From: a bacterium ADurb.Bin243
GTDB taxonomy: Bacteria; Muiribacteriota; UBA9980
Length of the DNA: 34,919 bases
Direction: 5' to 3'
NCBI GenBank assembly: GCA_002069765.1
Contig: MWBZ01000035.1
Coordinates: 1 to 34,919 of the forward strand
Shown here: positions 16,124 through 24,545 of the stretch, one piece after another
Position numbering within the stretch: position 1 is the stretch's first letter
How the letters are laid out: each line of letters opens with the position of its first letter
Translations under genes and position numbers: made by a program
The notes under the pieces: generated by a model
Told to the model about the DNA's origin: nothing
Database searches by the model: none
What the model saw: only the letters and a program-made list of their open reading frames with translations

Positions 16124-16987
16124 TTATATAACATCGGCGAAAGCCTTTTCGGTGTTGCGGAAATAACCGAAGCCTATAACGAATAACAGAGCTGAAACAA
16201 CGGCCGAAACAGCGACGCCCGGCCACCATAACGGCTGGGAAACATCCCCGAGTATCGCCCAGCGAAAGCCGTCTATCACGCCCACTATCGGATTAAGCGA
16301 ATAAAGCAGGCGCCATTTTTCCGGCACTATCGAGCTCATAAAACCTACGGGAGAAATATAAAGCCCGAATTGAACTATGAACGGAACAATATAACGAAAA
16401 TCACGATATTTAACGGTAAGCGCGGACAATAAAAAACCGAGGCCGAGCGACGAAAAAAAAGCCAGGGCCAGAAAAGGAATTATTAGTACAATGCTCGCAG
16501 GCGGTATGAACGAATACCATAAAACCATTATGGCGAGCATAATTAAAAACGCTATTAAAAAATCGATAAAGCTGACTATAACCGACGATGCCGGAATAAT
16601 AACCCTGGGAAAATAAACTTTAGATATTAAATGCGAATTAGCGATAAGGCTGTTTCCGCTATCGGAAAGCGAGTTGGAAAAAAACTGCCATGGCAGGGTG
16701 CCGGCAAAAACCATAATTCCATAAGGCGCGCCGTTTGAATTTAAATTCGCGAGTTTACTAAAAACTATCGTAAAAACAATCATAGTGATAAGCGGGCGCA
16801 ATACGCTCCACAAAACGCCGATAACGGTCTGCTTGTAACGCACTAAAACATCCCGCCAGGCTAAAAATAAAAACAATTCACGATAGCGCCACAAGTCTTT
16901 GAAATAATTAATTTCAACTTTGCCAGGGCTAATATGAAGGGTATATTTTATATTTTTAATTTCGCCGTTTCCCATATCGCCTTTCAT
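16124..16987 (-). CDS. wzm: O-antigen ABC exporter permease
   Basis: A 287-aa ABC-2 type integral membrane protein. About six membrane segments are visible after a cytoplasmic N-terminus: near 60-80, 87-107, 135-160, 165-190, 195-215 and 255-275. WRYRELFLFLAWRDVLVRYKQTVIGVLW (given here by its start, about residues 29 on) is the family's N-terminal amphipathic helix and first membrane entry, and FIVQFGLYISPVGF and YSLNPIVGVIDGFRW are standard late motifs of Wzm/TagG-type permeases. It pairs with Wzt to form the exporter. The start could be ATG 16987 or ATG 16975; the second has AAAGG 4 bases upstream, the first has none. Promoter at 17041-17069 heads this unit. Confidence 0.94.
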   Translation of the reverse strand: MKGDMGNGEIKNIKYTLHISPGKVEINYFKDLWRYRELFLFLAWRDVLVRYKQTVIGVLWSVLRPLITMIVFTIVFSKLANLNSNGAPYGIMVFAGTLPWQFFSNSLSDSGNSLIANSHLISKVYFPRVIIPASSVIVSFIDFLIAFLIMLAIMVLWYSFIPPASIVLIIPFLALAFFSSLGLGFLLSALTVKYRDFRYIVPFIVQFGLYISPVGFMSSIVPEKWRLLYSLNPIVGVIDGFRWAILGDVSQPLWWPGVAVSAVVSALLFVIGFGYFRNTEKAFADVI

Positions 16988-17040
16988 TCAACAACCGCCG
17001 GCCGATTGCGCTGCAAAATGGTTTATTATATTTCGAAAAT

Positions 17041-17069
17041 ATTATACTTTAAACAACCCTTCAAGTCAA
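17041..17069 (-). promoter_or_regulatory. sigma-70-like promoter for the wzm-wzt unit
   Basis: Minus strand: -35 TTGACT (17064-17069), 17-base spacer, -10 TATAAT (17041-17046). Shares TTGACTTG and AAAGTATAATAT with the promoter at 19580-19609. The rest of the 202-base gap (16988-17189) shows no gene. Confidence 0.78.
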
Positions 17070-17189
17070 GATAAATAATAACCAACGCGTGTGTTTTTAA
17101 GGCTGTTTTAAGCTTTCTTTTTCCGCTCTGATCATGCTTGCCGGCTTGTTCTCATCTTAAAATTGCCGCACAAAGCATCCTTGAACCCG

Positions 17190-18023
17190 TTATTTCTTTA
17201 AAATAAACGTATAAAGCCTTCCCGGCCTTTTGTCGATCCTGCCCATCGTATACAGGGCGAAATTGACTAAAAAATCCGGCGGGCTTATTTTAACCGCATT
17301 TTTTATGATAGTTTTGATTTTATTTTTCAAATTTTTAATTTCAACCGGAAATAAATTAATATCCGACTCATAGGCGTTTAAAATTTTTTTTACTTTAAGC
17401 CCGCTTTTAGAAAAAGCGGACTTATATTCGCCGAGCGTGTAAGCGTTTTCGCCGCCGTAATATTTATGCAGCGGATGGCCTTCAAGAAAGGCCTTTAAAT
17501 CTTTCTTACAGCTTATTACATGCTCGCGGGTCGCGATGAAAATTCCGTCGTTTTTAAGGATTCTGAAGACTTCGCGGCAGAATTTTTCAAGATCGGCCGC
17601 ATGATGCAAGGCCTGCCTGACATAAACCAGATCGAAAGCGCAGTCGGCGAAAGGCAGTTTTTCGGCAAAAGCCTCTACTATTTCAATTTTTAAACCGGCC
17701 TGCGCGCAAAGCGCTCTTATGGCGCCGGTGCCGACAATTTCACTGGTATCCGGTTCCAGAGCGGTAACCTTCCATCCGTCCCTGGCCAGCGCGTATGAAG
17801 AAATGCCGCGGCCGGCGCCCAGGTCCAGCGCCGTTCCCTTGGGCTTGAAGGAGAGCTCTTCTCTTACGGCGCTCCATTCCGTAGAATTATAAAAGCGGCT
17901 GGCCGATTCGCTTAGCGGATCGTCATAATAGCACGATCTCACCAGTTCGAGGCATTCCGGCTGTTCTTTGAGCCATAGCACGGCTTTTTCCCATGTGGTG
18001 AATCCGTTATTTTCTTTCTTCAC
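17190..18023 (-). CDS. class I SAM-dependent methyltransferase
   Basis: 277 aa. After a 60-residue N-terminal helical region comes motif I, TALDLGAGRGISSYALA (about 64-80), the ribose-binding acid in WKVTALEPDTS, motif II as FDLVYVRQALHHA, and motif III as FRILKNDGIFIATREH. The C-terminal part (about 205-277) is basic and contains no membrane segment. The start is GTG 18023 with AGGGAAC about 8 bases upstream; it overlaps the acyltransferase gene by 17 bases. Methyltransf_11/25-like. It ends 121 bases before the wzm promoter and is the last gene of the three-gene unit that starts at 19502. Substrate unknown, probably a sugar in this glycan. Confidence 0.85.
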   Translation of the reverse strand: MKKENNGFTTWEKAVLWLKEQPECLELVRSCYYDDPLSESASRFYNSTEWSAVREELSFKPKGTALDLGAGRGISSYALARDGWKVTALEPDTSEIVGTGAIRALCAQAGLKIEIVEAFAEKLPFADCAFDLVYVRQALHHAADLEKFCREVFRILKNDGIFIATREHVISCKKDLKAFLEGHPLHKYYGGENAYTLGEYKSAFSKSGLKVKKILNAYESDINLFPVEIKNLKNKIKTIIKNAVKISPPDFLVNFALYTMGRIDKRPGRLYTFILKK

Positions 18024-18627
18024 TGGTTAGTTCCCTGATAACTTTCGCCGGATTGCCCGCCACGATAGTATATGGCGATACGTTTTTAGTCACTACGCTT
18101 CCGGCGCCGATTATAGCGCCGCGGCCGATTTTAATGCCCTTCAAAATTATGCTTCCGGCGCCGATCAGAACATCGTCTTCAATAGTCACGGGGCTATCGA
18201 GTAAATCGATATCGGCCGGATGCCCTGAAGATATAATCTTTTTAAATTGGTCATGCCGGCCCTGCGGGCTGTAAGGATGGGTTATATTATCGAAAATATT
18301 GCAGTTATGCGAAATTAAAACCCTGTCGCCTATAGTTATAAGCTTTCCGGACCATATTCTGGTTCCCTCGCCTACGTAACAGTAATCGCCGAGCCTTATA
18401 GCGCCCCCGTGCGCGAACGTCAGCAGCTCGCCGCGGACATGAGTATATTCGCCAATCCGAATATTTTCGGCTATGCGCATATTGTTCGAAATTTTTGCGG
18501 TTTCGTAAAGCGCCGAGCCGCGGCCTTTAACGCAACATAAAGCGGCCGGCGCAAAATATAATTTGAGCTCGGCGATAAAATTCCTGACGGCCTTTTTTAG
18601 TATTTTAAGAAACTTCATTTCGATCAC
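18007..18627 (-). CDS. hexapeptide-repeat acyltransferase (left-handed beta helix)
   Basis: 206 aa of the LbH/WbbJ-Maa type O- or N-acetyltransferase family. Repeating [LIV]-G-x4 turns are seen throughout, for example IRIGEYTHVRG, IRLGDYCYVGEGTRIWSG, ITIGDRVLISHNCNIF, VTIEDDVLIGAGSIILKG and IKIGRGAIIGAGSVVTKN, and the C-terminus has the family signature VAGNPAKVIRE. Such enzymes form trimers and move acetyl groups from acetyl-CoA to sugars in the cytoplasm. The catalytic His is likely in LISHNCNIFDNITHP. The start is GTG 18627, overlapping the upstream TGA as GTGA; ATG 18618 is a close alternative. Likely adds acetyl to a glycan residue, possibly to the amino sugar made by the FdtA/B-like pair, which would be an FdtC/QdtC role. 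Confidence 0.88.
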   Translation of the reverse strand: MIEMKFLKILKKAVRNFIAELKLYFAPAALCCVKGRGSALYETAKISNNMRIAENIRIGEYTHVRGELLTFAHGGAIRLGDYCYVGEGTRIWSGKLITIGDRVLISHNCNIFDNITHPYSPQGRHDQFKKIISSGHPADIDLLDSPVTIEDDVLIGAGSIILKGIKIGRGAIIGAGSVVTKNVSPYTIVAGNPAKVIRELTSEERK

Positions 18628-19502
18628 TTTTTTAATTCAACGCAGGCTATGGCTCTTGAAAAAGCCAGATAATCCGGATAATATTTTGATGAAGTATGAA
18701 TATCGAAGAAATCTTCGTTGCCGTCGGCGGCCGTCTTTTCGCACATTGACCATCCGTCGTTTTTATAAATAAAATATGAAATGCTCGCCGAACTGCCGTC
18801 AAAAGTTTTAACGGCATCGTCTATCATCGCGCCGTCGAAAACCTGAAACCATTTAAAATTTAAATTTTTCCCGTAAGGAACGGTAATGAAAACTCTTCCG
18901 CCCGGTTTCAAGATCCTTTTGAATTCGGAAATCACATTCAGATAAGTTCGGGTTTTGTTTTCATTTTTTTCGGTATCTCCGGTATAAAGCATGGTATTAT
19001 CAAGCCCTACATGTTCCAGAGTCGAACAGCACACTATGGTGTCAAACAAAGCGTCTCTGTAGCAGGTGCGGCGAAGGTCTTCATAAATATATGAAATGCC
19101 TTTATTCCAGAAGCTCGAGCTTTCAGGAGCGAGAGTGGATATAAAAATTTTTTTGTTTTTCATTTTCGAATTCGATAAAATATAATCAAAATTCAAAAAA
19201 GACCCGGCGTCCAGCAAATATTCAAAACCGTCGTTTAATCTTGAAAACAACCAGGGATATTCGACCGCCCTTTCATCGATGCGATAGCCGTATCCCTGAG
19301 GAAGCCGGTCGAAGTTTAAATCCGATTCGATAGCCTTAAGTATAAAACGTTTTTTATAAACGTTATATCCTTCGCTCCAGGGAATTTTGCCGTTCAAGTT
19401 AAAAAAGCAAAGGCTGAAACTTTCGTTCGAAAACAACAGCCTATAAACCGTTTTTTTTATAACTCCTGCTATATTTTTTATTTTAGCGTCTTCGGTGCTC
19501 AT
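18624..19502 (-). CDS. class I SAM-dependent methyltransferase (paralogue of the 2311-3129 gene)
   Basis: About 292 aa from ATG 19502, which has GGAG 9 bases upstream. The longer frame from ATG 19562 has no ribosome site, and its extra residues (AAARKPPRSAPEKDD) look like chance translation. Shared blocks with the 2311-3129 protein include YGYRIDERAVEYPWLFSRL, LLDAGSFLNFDYILS (motif I), CSTLEHVGLDNTMLY and FKRILKPGGRVFITVPYGK, and both have a GKIPW-type N-terminal segment. The two keep the same length and order but differ in many positions, so they likely act on different acceptors. It heads the unit controlled by the promoter at 19580-19609 and overlaps the acyltransferase start. Confidence 0.82.
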   Translation of the reverse strand: MSTEDAKIKNIAGVIKKTVYRLLFSNESFSLCFFNLNGKIPWSEGYNVYKKRFILKAIESDLNFDRLPQGYGYRIDERAVEYPWLFSRLNDGFEYLLDAGSFLNFDYILSNSKMKNKKIFISTLAPESSSFWNKGISYIYEDLRRTCYRDALFDTIVCCSTLEHVGLDNTMLYTGDTEKNENKTRTYLNVISEFKRILKPGGRVFITVPYGKNLNFKWFQVFDGAMIDDAVKTFDGSSASISYFIYKNDGWSMCEKTAADGNEDFFDIHTSSKYYPDYLAFSRAIACVELKK

Positions 19503-19579
19503 GTCGTCTTTCTCCGGCGCGCTACGCGGCGGTTTGCGCGCGGCGGCGCCCCTGTAAAGCATTATAAATATTGAGTTAT

Positions 19580-19609
19580 ATTATACTTTGAACGGGCCGC
19601 GCAAGTCAA
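19580..19609 (-). promoter_or_regulatory. sigma-70-like promoter for the 19502-17190 unit
   Basis: Minus strand: -35 TTGACT (19604-19609), 18-base spacer, -10 TATAAT (19580-19585). The leader to ATG 19502 is about 70 bases, which again favours 19502 over 19562. Confidence 0.75.
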
Positions 19610-19622
19610 GATAATTAAATGA

Positions 19623-21551
19623 TCAAAGCATATATTTTTCATACCACAATTCAAAAACGAATAAAAACCACAGCTTATAAGCGTTCACGCCGCGATCGTT
19701 CATATAATCGTCTAAAAGACGCGAAACTTCGTGCGCATCAAAAACGCCTTCACGCTTGATTTTATCGAAAGCCAGATGCTCGCCGTAGCAGCCCTTCAAT
19801 TCGTCTTTAAACCATTCGTAAACCGGAACGCCGAATCCCTGCTTCGGCCTGTCCACGAGCTCGCGCGGAATATGCCTGTAAAGTATCTTTTTAAGGATAT
19901 ATTTCGATACGCCGTTTTTGTATTTTAAGTCCGTCGGAAGCCCCGCGGCGAATTCGGTTATTTTATGGTCCAGAAAAGGGTCGCGCCCTTCGAGGGCCAC
20001 GCTCATGGCGGCCCTGTCCACTTTGACAAGGATATCGTCCGGCAGATAGGTTTTGATGTCGAAATACATCATCTGATCGAGCAGGCTCATTTTTTCGAGC
20101 CCGCGGTCGAATTTAAACAGCTGGCTTTCGACTTTAGAAAGCCCGAGCCGTGCCAGATCTTCTTCCAGAAAATATTTATTGGCCAGATCGTACTGCGCTA
20201 TTTTATTTTTAGTTTTAAGCACTTTTTTCAATTTGGTGAATTTGTCGTAAAAATTATTCCAGCGCTGGAGCGGCCGCGGCAGCTTTTCGTAAACGGAATA
20301 AGCGGTTTCCGCGCTCACATATTCCAGCGCGCCGGAAACAAGCCCCAGAAAGGGATTGGAGGCAAATTTAGCAACGCGCTCGTTGATCATTGAATAACGG
20401 CTGTATCCGCAGAACTGTTCGTCGCCTCCGTCGGCGGAAAGCGAAACTTTGACTCTTGTGCGGGCGAGTTTCGATACGAGGTAAGTCGGCACCGCTGACG
20501 CGTCGCCGAGCGGCTCGTCGTAAATCTGAGGAAGCTTCGATATTATATCGAACGCGTCGGAGGGGCCGCAGTAAAGCTCCGTATGCTCCGTCCCGAGATG
20601 CGCGGCCACTTTGCCCGCCCACCCGGCCTCGTCGTACTCTTTTTCCTTAAAGCCGATAGTAAAGGTTTTAAGCTGCGAGCCGCCCATATCTTTAGCCAGA
20701 AGAGCGGTCAGAAGAGACGAATCCACTCCGCCGCTCAAAAACATGCCCACTGGAACATCGGAGACCATTCTTAATTTGAAGCTTTCGAGCAAAAGCGCCT
20801 CGAGCTCTTCAGCCGCCGCTTCTTCTCCGGCGCGCCGCCGCCGGGCCGCAATGCCTTCCGCAAAAACTTTTTCGGCGCTCCAATATTCAGTTTTTTTAAT
20901 ATTCCCGCGCGCGTCTATCTTTAAAAAATGCCCCGGCTCGAGTTTATGAGTATTTTCGAATATGCTCAGCGGCGAAGCTATGTAGCCGTGCTGAAGATAA
21001 AGCGAAAGAGCGTTATAATCGAGCTTTTTATCGAAAGCCGGATGCGCGTGAAACGCCTTCAGCTCCGACGAAAACATGAACAGGCCGTCTTTATGGTACC
21101 AGTAAAGCGGCTTGACGCCGAGCCTGTCGCGCGAAAGCGTGAGCGTTTTTTGGGTTTCGTCCCACAGCGCGAAGGCCCACATACCGCGGAACCTGTCCAC
21201 CGCGGCCATTCCCCATTCGCGCCAGGCTTTGAGCGCGACTTCCGTATCGCTGGAAGAAGCGAATTTATGGCCTTTTTTTACGAGTTCGTCCTTTATTTCG
21301 GCGTAATTGTAAATCTCGCCGTTAAAAACTATGGAATAATTTCCGTCGGTCATCGGCTGATGGCCCAGGGGCGATAAATCTATTATAGAAAGCCTTCGGT
21401 GGCCGAGCGCGACGCCCGCGGCGGCGCAATAATACGCGCCGGCGTCGTCTGGGCCGCCGTGAGTCATCGTATCGCGCATTTTTTCTGAAACGGCCTTAAG
21501 ATCGTAGCTTATATTTTCGTGAAAATCCCGGAACCCGCATATTCTGCACAT
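19623..21551 (-). CDS. asnB: asparagine synthase-like glutamine amidotransferase
   Basis: About 642 aa. The glutaminase domain starts MCRICGF, so Cys2 would be the N-terminal nucleophile after Met removal; this fixes the start at 21551 rather than GTG 21566. LGHRRLSIIDLSPLGHQPM and FNGEIYNYAE belong to the same domain. The synthetase domain has the ATP pyrophosphatase loop FLSGGVDSSLLTALLA (about 270-285) and later EGRDPFLDHKITEFA and PKQGFGVPVYEWF. Position 3 is Arg where AsnB nearly always has Gly (MCGI). A charged insertion with four arginines in a row (about 245-255) joins the two domains. AsnB makes asparagine from aspartate, glutamine and ATP, but copies in O-antigen loci often amidate sugar acids; this one may act on a uronic acid. 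Confidence 0.88.
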   Translation of the reverse strand: MCRICGFRDFHENISYDLKAVSEKMRDTMTHGGPDDAGAYYCAAAGVALGHRRLSIIDLSPLGHQPMTDGNYSIVFNGEIYNYAEIKDELVKKGHKFASSSDTEVALKAWREWGMAAVDRFRGMWAFALWDETQKTLTLSRDRLGVKPLYWYHKDGLFMFSSELKAFHAHPAFDKKLDYNALSLYLQHGYIASPLSIFENTHKLEPGHFLKIDARGNIKKTEYWSAEKVFAEGIAARRRRAGEEAAAEELEALLLESFKLRMVSDVPVGMFLSGGVDSSLLTALLAKDMGGSQLKTFTIGFKEKEYDEAGWAGKVAAHLGTEHTELYCGPSDAFDIISKLPQIYDEPLGDASAVPTYLVSKLARTRVKVSLSADGGDEQFCGYSRYSMINERVAKFASNPFLGLVSGALEYVSAETAYSVYEKLPRPLQRWNNFYDKFTKLKKVLKTKNKIAQYDLANKYFLEEDLARLGLSKVESQLFKFDRGLEKMSLLDQMMYFDIKTYLPDDILVKVDRAAMSVALEGRDPFLDHKITEFAAGLPTDLKYKNGVSKYILKKILYRHIPRELVDRPKQGFGVPVYEWFKDELKGCYGEHLAFDKIKREGVFDAHEVSRLLDDYMNDRGVNAYKLWFLFVFELWYEKYML

Positions 21552-21585
21552 AAAAATCACCCGCACCCGATTATCGGTAAAAATG

Positions 21586-22422
21586 TTAATTGTCTAAAAA
21601 GCCTTTATCGCCGCTGTTTCTAATTTTTCTTAAATATTCGGGAAGAAAGCCCAATCCCGATTTTACGAGTATTTTTTTTACCAGCTGCAGCCCGTGGCAT
21701 AACGCCAATTTCCTGGCCAGCCCCGCCGCGGCGGATATCTTTGAAACGCCGCACCTGACGCGTATTTCGTATTCTTCCATAAGGCCGGTATATCTGTTGG
21801 TTTCCGACATTCCGCCCCGGCTCATATTGGCTATCACGCGGCCCCTCAGATTTATAAACGCGCAGCCTTTTTTTATGAAGCGCATTAAAAGATCGTAATC
21901 CATAGCGGATCTGTATTTAAGATCGAAAACGCCCTCGGTTTTATACATCTCGTTTTTGACGAAAACCGTCGGATGCCATATCGACATGCCGTAGCGCATG
22001 CCCGCGACGTCCGACTCGCCGAGATAATAGGGCCTATCGCCGTTCCACAGACGCAACGCGCCGCATACCGCGCCCGGCGAATATTTTAAGAAAGCCCCCA
22101 CCACCGCTTTTATCGCGCCGTCTTCATACCAGTCGTCCGCGTGTATCATGCCGACGATATCGCCCGTAGCCAGCGCGATGCCCTTGTTCATGGCGTCGCT
22201 TATGCCGCGGTCTTTTTCGCTAACCCAGCGAGCTATTTTATCTTCGTATTTTTTTACGATATCGATAGTGCCGTCGGTCGAGCCGCCGTCCACGATTATA
22301 TACTCGAGGTTTTTGTAGCCCTGTCCCAGAACGCTTTTAATGGTTCGCTCGATGCCGGCGGCGCCGTTATAAACTATCGTTATGACGCTCACTTTTGGAA
22401 GGGCGGTATTAATTTCATTCAT
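21586..22422 (-). CDS. glycosyltransferase family 2
   Basis: 278 aa. VSVITIVYNGAAGIERTIKS is the GT2 opening, IIVDGGSTDGTIDIVKKY the nucleotide site, WVSEKDRGISDAMNKGIALA the donor loop, and MIHADDWYEDGAI contains the DxD-type metal motif at about residues 94-98. GMSIWHPTVFVKNEMY and FDLKYRSAMDYDLLMRF hold the expected catalytic acid region. This is the WfgS/WcaA-like branch often found in O-antigen clusters. No membrane segment, so cytoplasmic or peripheral. Its start overlaps the stop of the GT4 gene by 8 bases, and asnB follows 34 bases later. Donor and linkage are unknown. Confidence 0.9.
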   Translation of the reverse strand: MNEINTALPKVSVITIVYNGAAGIERTIKSVLGQGYKNLEYIIVDGGSTDGTIDIVKKYEDKIARWVSEKDRGISDAMNKGIALATGDIVGMIHADDWYEDGAIKAVVGAFLKYSPGAVCGALRLWNGDRPYYLGESDVAGMRYGMSIWHPTVFVKNEMYKTEGVFDLKYRSAMDYDLLMRFIKKGCAFINLRGRVIANMSRGGMSETNRYTGLMEEYEIRVRCGVSKISAAAGLARKLALCHGLQLVKKILVKSGLGFLPEYLRKIRNSGDKGFLDN

Positions 22423-23530
22423 CGCGCGAGCCCTCCTTTGCGCTTATGCCGCATGCATCAAGATATTCGGCCGCGATTTTTTCTTTTGAAAGCTCGGACA
22501 ACTTTTTTCCATAGAATGAAATCATATCTTCGTTGTCCCTTTTGTAAAAAGTTATCATGCGCGAAGCCATCGCCGCGCAGTCGCCCGGTTCGAAAAGATT
22601 ATCGAACTTTGCGCCGTCGAATATTTCGGCGGGCCCCGACGGGCATCGCGACGAAATAAGCGGCGTTTTGCAAATCATGGCTTCTATAAGCGTATTCGGG
22701 AATCCTTCGTAAAGGCTCGAAAGCACAAAAAGCCGGCTTCTGGCTATAAATTTATAAGGATTTTTCTGGAATCCCGGAAAATATACCCTGTCTGATATGT
22801 TTAAATCCGCGGTCAGTTTTTTTAAATCCCGTTCCAGCTCGCCGCGGCCGAGAACAACCAGTTTTGCGCCCTCTATATGCGGCAGGGCCATGTGGAACGC
22901 GCGGATCAGAGACGCGTGGTTTTTCTGTTCATTCATGCGGCCGGCGGTTATTATCACGCCGCCATCGGAAAAAATCTTTTCATCTTCGGGCGCGAGAGGA
23001 ACCGCGGCCATTTTCTCCACTTCGACGGTATCGGCAGGATTGTAAATGACTTTTATTTTCTCCCTGCCTATGCCGAAATTATCGACCAAGTCTTCACGTA
23101 TCTCTGAAGAAACCGAAATAATTTTCTTTGCAAATTTATAAGACCTGACAATAAGCCGGTTGAAAAAATCGTTTTTATAATTGACCGAAGGATGAGCTCT
23201 TACGCTGACGATCGCGCCTCCGGGGTTGCAAAGGACGTTTAAAAAGTTGGAGCTTTCCATAAAACTTATCACGGCATCAGGCTTTTCATCTTTAATAATT
23301 TTTTTCAACTTCAAATAACGTTTAAAAATATTAACGATTTTTTTTATTATCCCCTCTTCGGATTTTAGATTTAATAAAATAACCCGGCCCCTGTAATCGT
23401 ATTCGATTTTATCTTCGAAAAGCGTGAATACGGTTTCTACGGTTTCGGGAAAATACCTGGAAAGAGTCGCGGCGACATGCTCCGCTCCGCCGCCCGCCAG
23501 ATGAGGAATAATAAAAACTATTTTTTTCAT
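22415..23530 (-). CDS. glycosyltransferase family 4
   Basis: 371 aa, GT-B fold. The N-terminal IPHLAGGGAEHVAATLSRYF is the acceptor-side glycine loop of GT4 enzymes such as PimA- and WbpH-like transferases. The C-terminal half has IITAGRMNEQKNHASLIRAF (about 190-209), VYFPGFQKNPYKFIARSRLF, and the EX7E pair in LYEGFPNTLIEAMICKTPLI (about 271-290), which binds the nucleotide-sugar. A retaining transferase using a nucleotide-sugar donor at the inner face of the membrane. It sits second in the unit from the 24466 promoter, 9 bases after the methyltransferase gene. Donor not known. Confidence 0.92.
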   Translation of the reverse strand: MKKIVFIIPHLAGGGAEHVAATLSRYFPETVETVFTLFEDKIEYDYRGRVILLNLKSEEGIIKKIVNIFKRYLKLKKIIKDEKPDAVISFMESSNFLNVLCNPGGAIVSVRAHPSVNYKNDFFNRLIVRSYKFAKKIISVSSEIREDLVDNFGIGREKIKVIYNPADTVEVEKMAAVPLAPEDEKIFSDGGVIITAGRMNEQKNHASLIRAFHMALPHIEGAKLVVLGRGELERDLKKLTADLNISDRVYFPGFQKNPYKFIARSRLFVLSSLYEGFPNTLIEAMICKTPLISSRCPSGPAEIFDGAKFDNLFEPGDCAAMASRMITFYKRDNEDMISFYGKKLSELSKEKIAAEYLDACGISAKEGSRDE

Positions 23531-23539
23531 GCAGTTTAT

Positions 23540-24418
23540 TTAACCGCCGTTCTTTTTGAATACGAATTCGTTGCAGCCGTGAGCGCCGGCGCAGGTTTTA
23601 ATCATGCAGAGCGTAAAGCCTGATTTTTTGTAGTAATCGAATATTTCTTCAGGTTTTGCCACTTCGAAGGGATATCCGCCGACCCAGTCTATAAGGTCGC
23701 GCCAGATGGACATGCCGCGGGCATTTTTCATCTTGGCTTTTTCGAGCTTTTCTATGGAAGGCGGCAGCTCTCCCTGCAAAAGCTTCATAAAAACTCCGCG
23801 GCAGTATAAGATGCCGGCCACGCCAACGGCTATCATAAGCTGAACAGGCGAAGGGACTTTATTATATATTTTTTTAACGGTTCTCCAGACTTTGCTGATA
23901 GGCCCCTGATCGTTGTAAATAGCTATGTAAAGCTTTCCGCCGGGCTTGACCAGCGGGGCCATATTAGCGAGCGCCGACCACATATCGCCGGTATGATGCA
24001 AAACTCCCCATGAATATACTATATTGAAGGCGCCGAGGCCGCCTAAATAATCGCGGTCTAAAACGCTTCCCTGCTCGATTTTCCAGTCGCCGTCGCCGTC
24101 GAAGTAAAGCCTTTTCAGCTCGCGGGTGCATTCGACCGACTGCGGGTCGTAATCGAAAGACGTAACCGAAGCGCCCTGTTTTCTGGCGGCAAGAGAAAAA
24201 AGGCCGCTGCCCGAACCCGCGTCCAGAAATGAAAGGCCTTTTAAGCTGGAAATTTCAAGCATACTTAACAACGAATTTTCGGCGCTTTTAATTCTTTCAT
24301 CGTTAAGCGATTTTAAAAAAAAGCTCCAGTTTTTCCCGAATTTAAAACGATTTCCCGAACTTAGTTCTTTTTCGATTTCGGCGCCGTTTAATGCGCTATT
24401 ATTGAAATTGCCGCTCAT
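23540..24418 (-). CDS. class I SAM-dependent methyltransferase (UbiG-like)
   Basis: About 292 aa from ATG 24418, which has AGGAAG 5-6 bases upstream; the in-frame ATG 24433 is just before this site. Motif I is LSFLDAGSGSGLFSLAARK (about 62-80), the ribose acid is in VTSFDYDPQSVEC, motif II is FNIVYSWGVLHHTGDMW, and motif III is VKPGGKLYIAIYND. A hydrophobic patch (VQLMIAVGVAGILYC, about residues 190-204) may contact membrane or lipid-linked substrate. The family resembles UbiG/UbiE-type methyltransferases, but an O-antigen sugar is more likely the target here. It is the first gene downstream of the strong promoter at 24466-24494. Confidence 0.85.
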   Translation of the reverse strand: MSGNFNNSALNGAEIEKELSSGNRFKFGKNWSFFLKSLNDERIKSAENSLLSMLEISSLKGLSFLDAGSGSGLFSLAARKQGASVTSFDYDPQSVECTRELKRLYFDGDGDWKIEQGSVLDRDYLGGLGAFNIVYSWGVLHHTGDMWSALANMAPLVKPGGKLYIAIYNDQGPISKVWRTVKKIYNKVPSPVQLMIAVGVAGILYCRGVFMKLLQGELPPSIEKLEKAKMKNARGMSIWRDLIDWVGGYPFEVAKPEEIFDYYKKSGFTLCMIKTCAGAHGCNEFVFKKNGG

Positions 24419-24465
24419 ATTTACTTCCTGCATAGTATTTCTTGAAATATCATATATTAAAATTT

Positions 24466-24494
24466 ATTATACAACATTCAAGTTATAAATTCAA
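24466..24494 (-). promoter_or_regulatory. sigma-70-like promoter at the head of the polysaccharide cluster
   Basis: Minus strand: -35 TTGAAT (24489-24494), 17-base spacer, perfect -10 TATAAT (24466-24471). The -10 is 47 bases before ATG 24418. Confidence 0.78.
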
Positions 24495-24545
24495 GTATAA
24501 ATAAGCGATCAAACGCAAAACTTTAATCGCGCTCAATATTTTATC

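Noticed and set aside
17097-17189. Possible gene remnant downstream of the 17190-18023 methyltransferase
   Set aside because: Only very short frames with no similarity that I recognise; too little to call.
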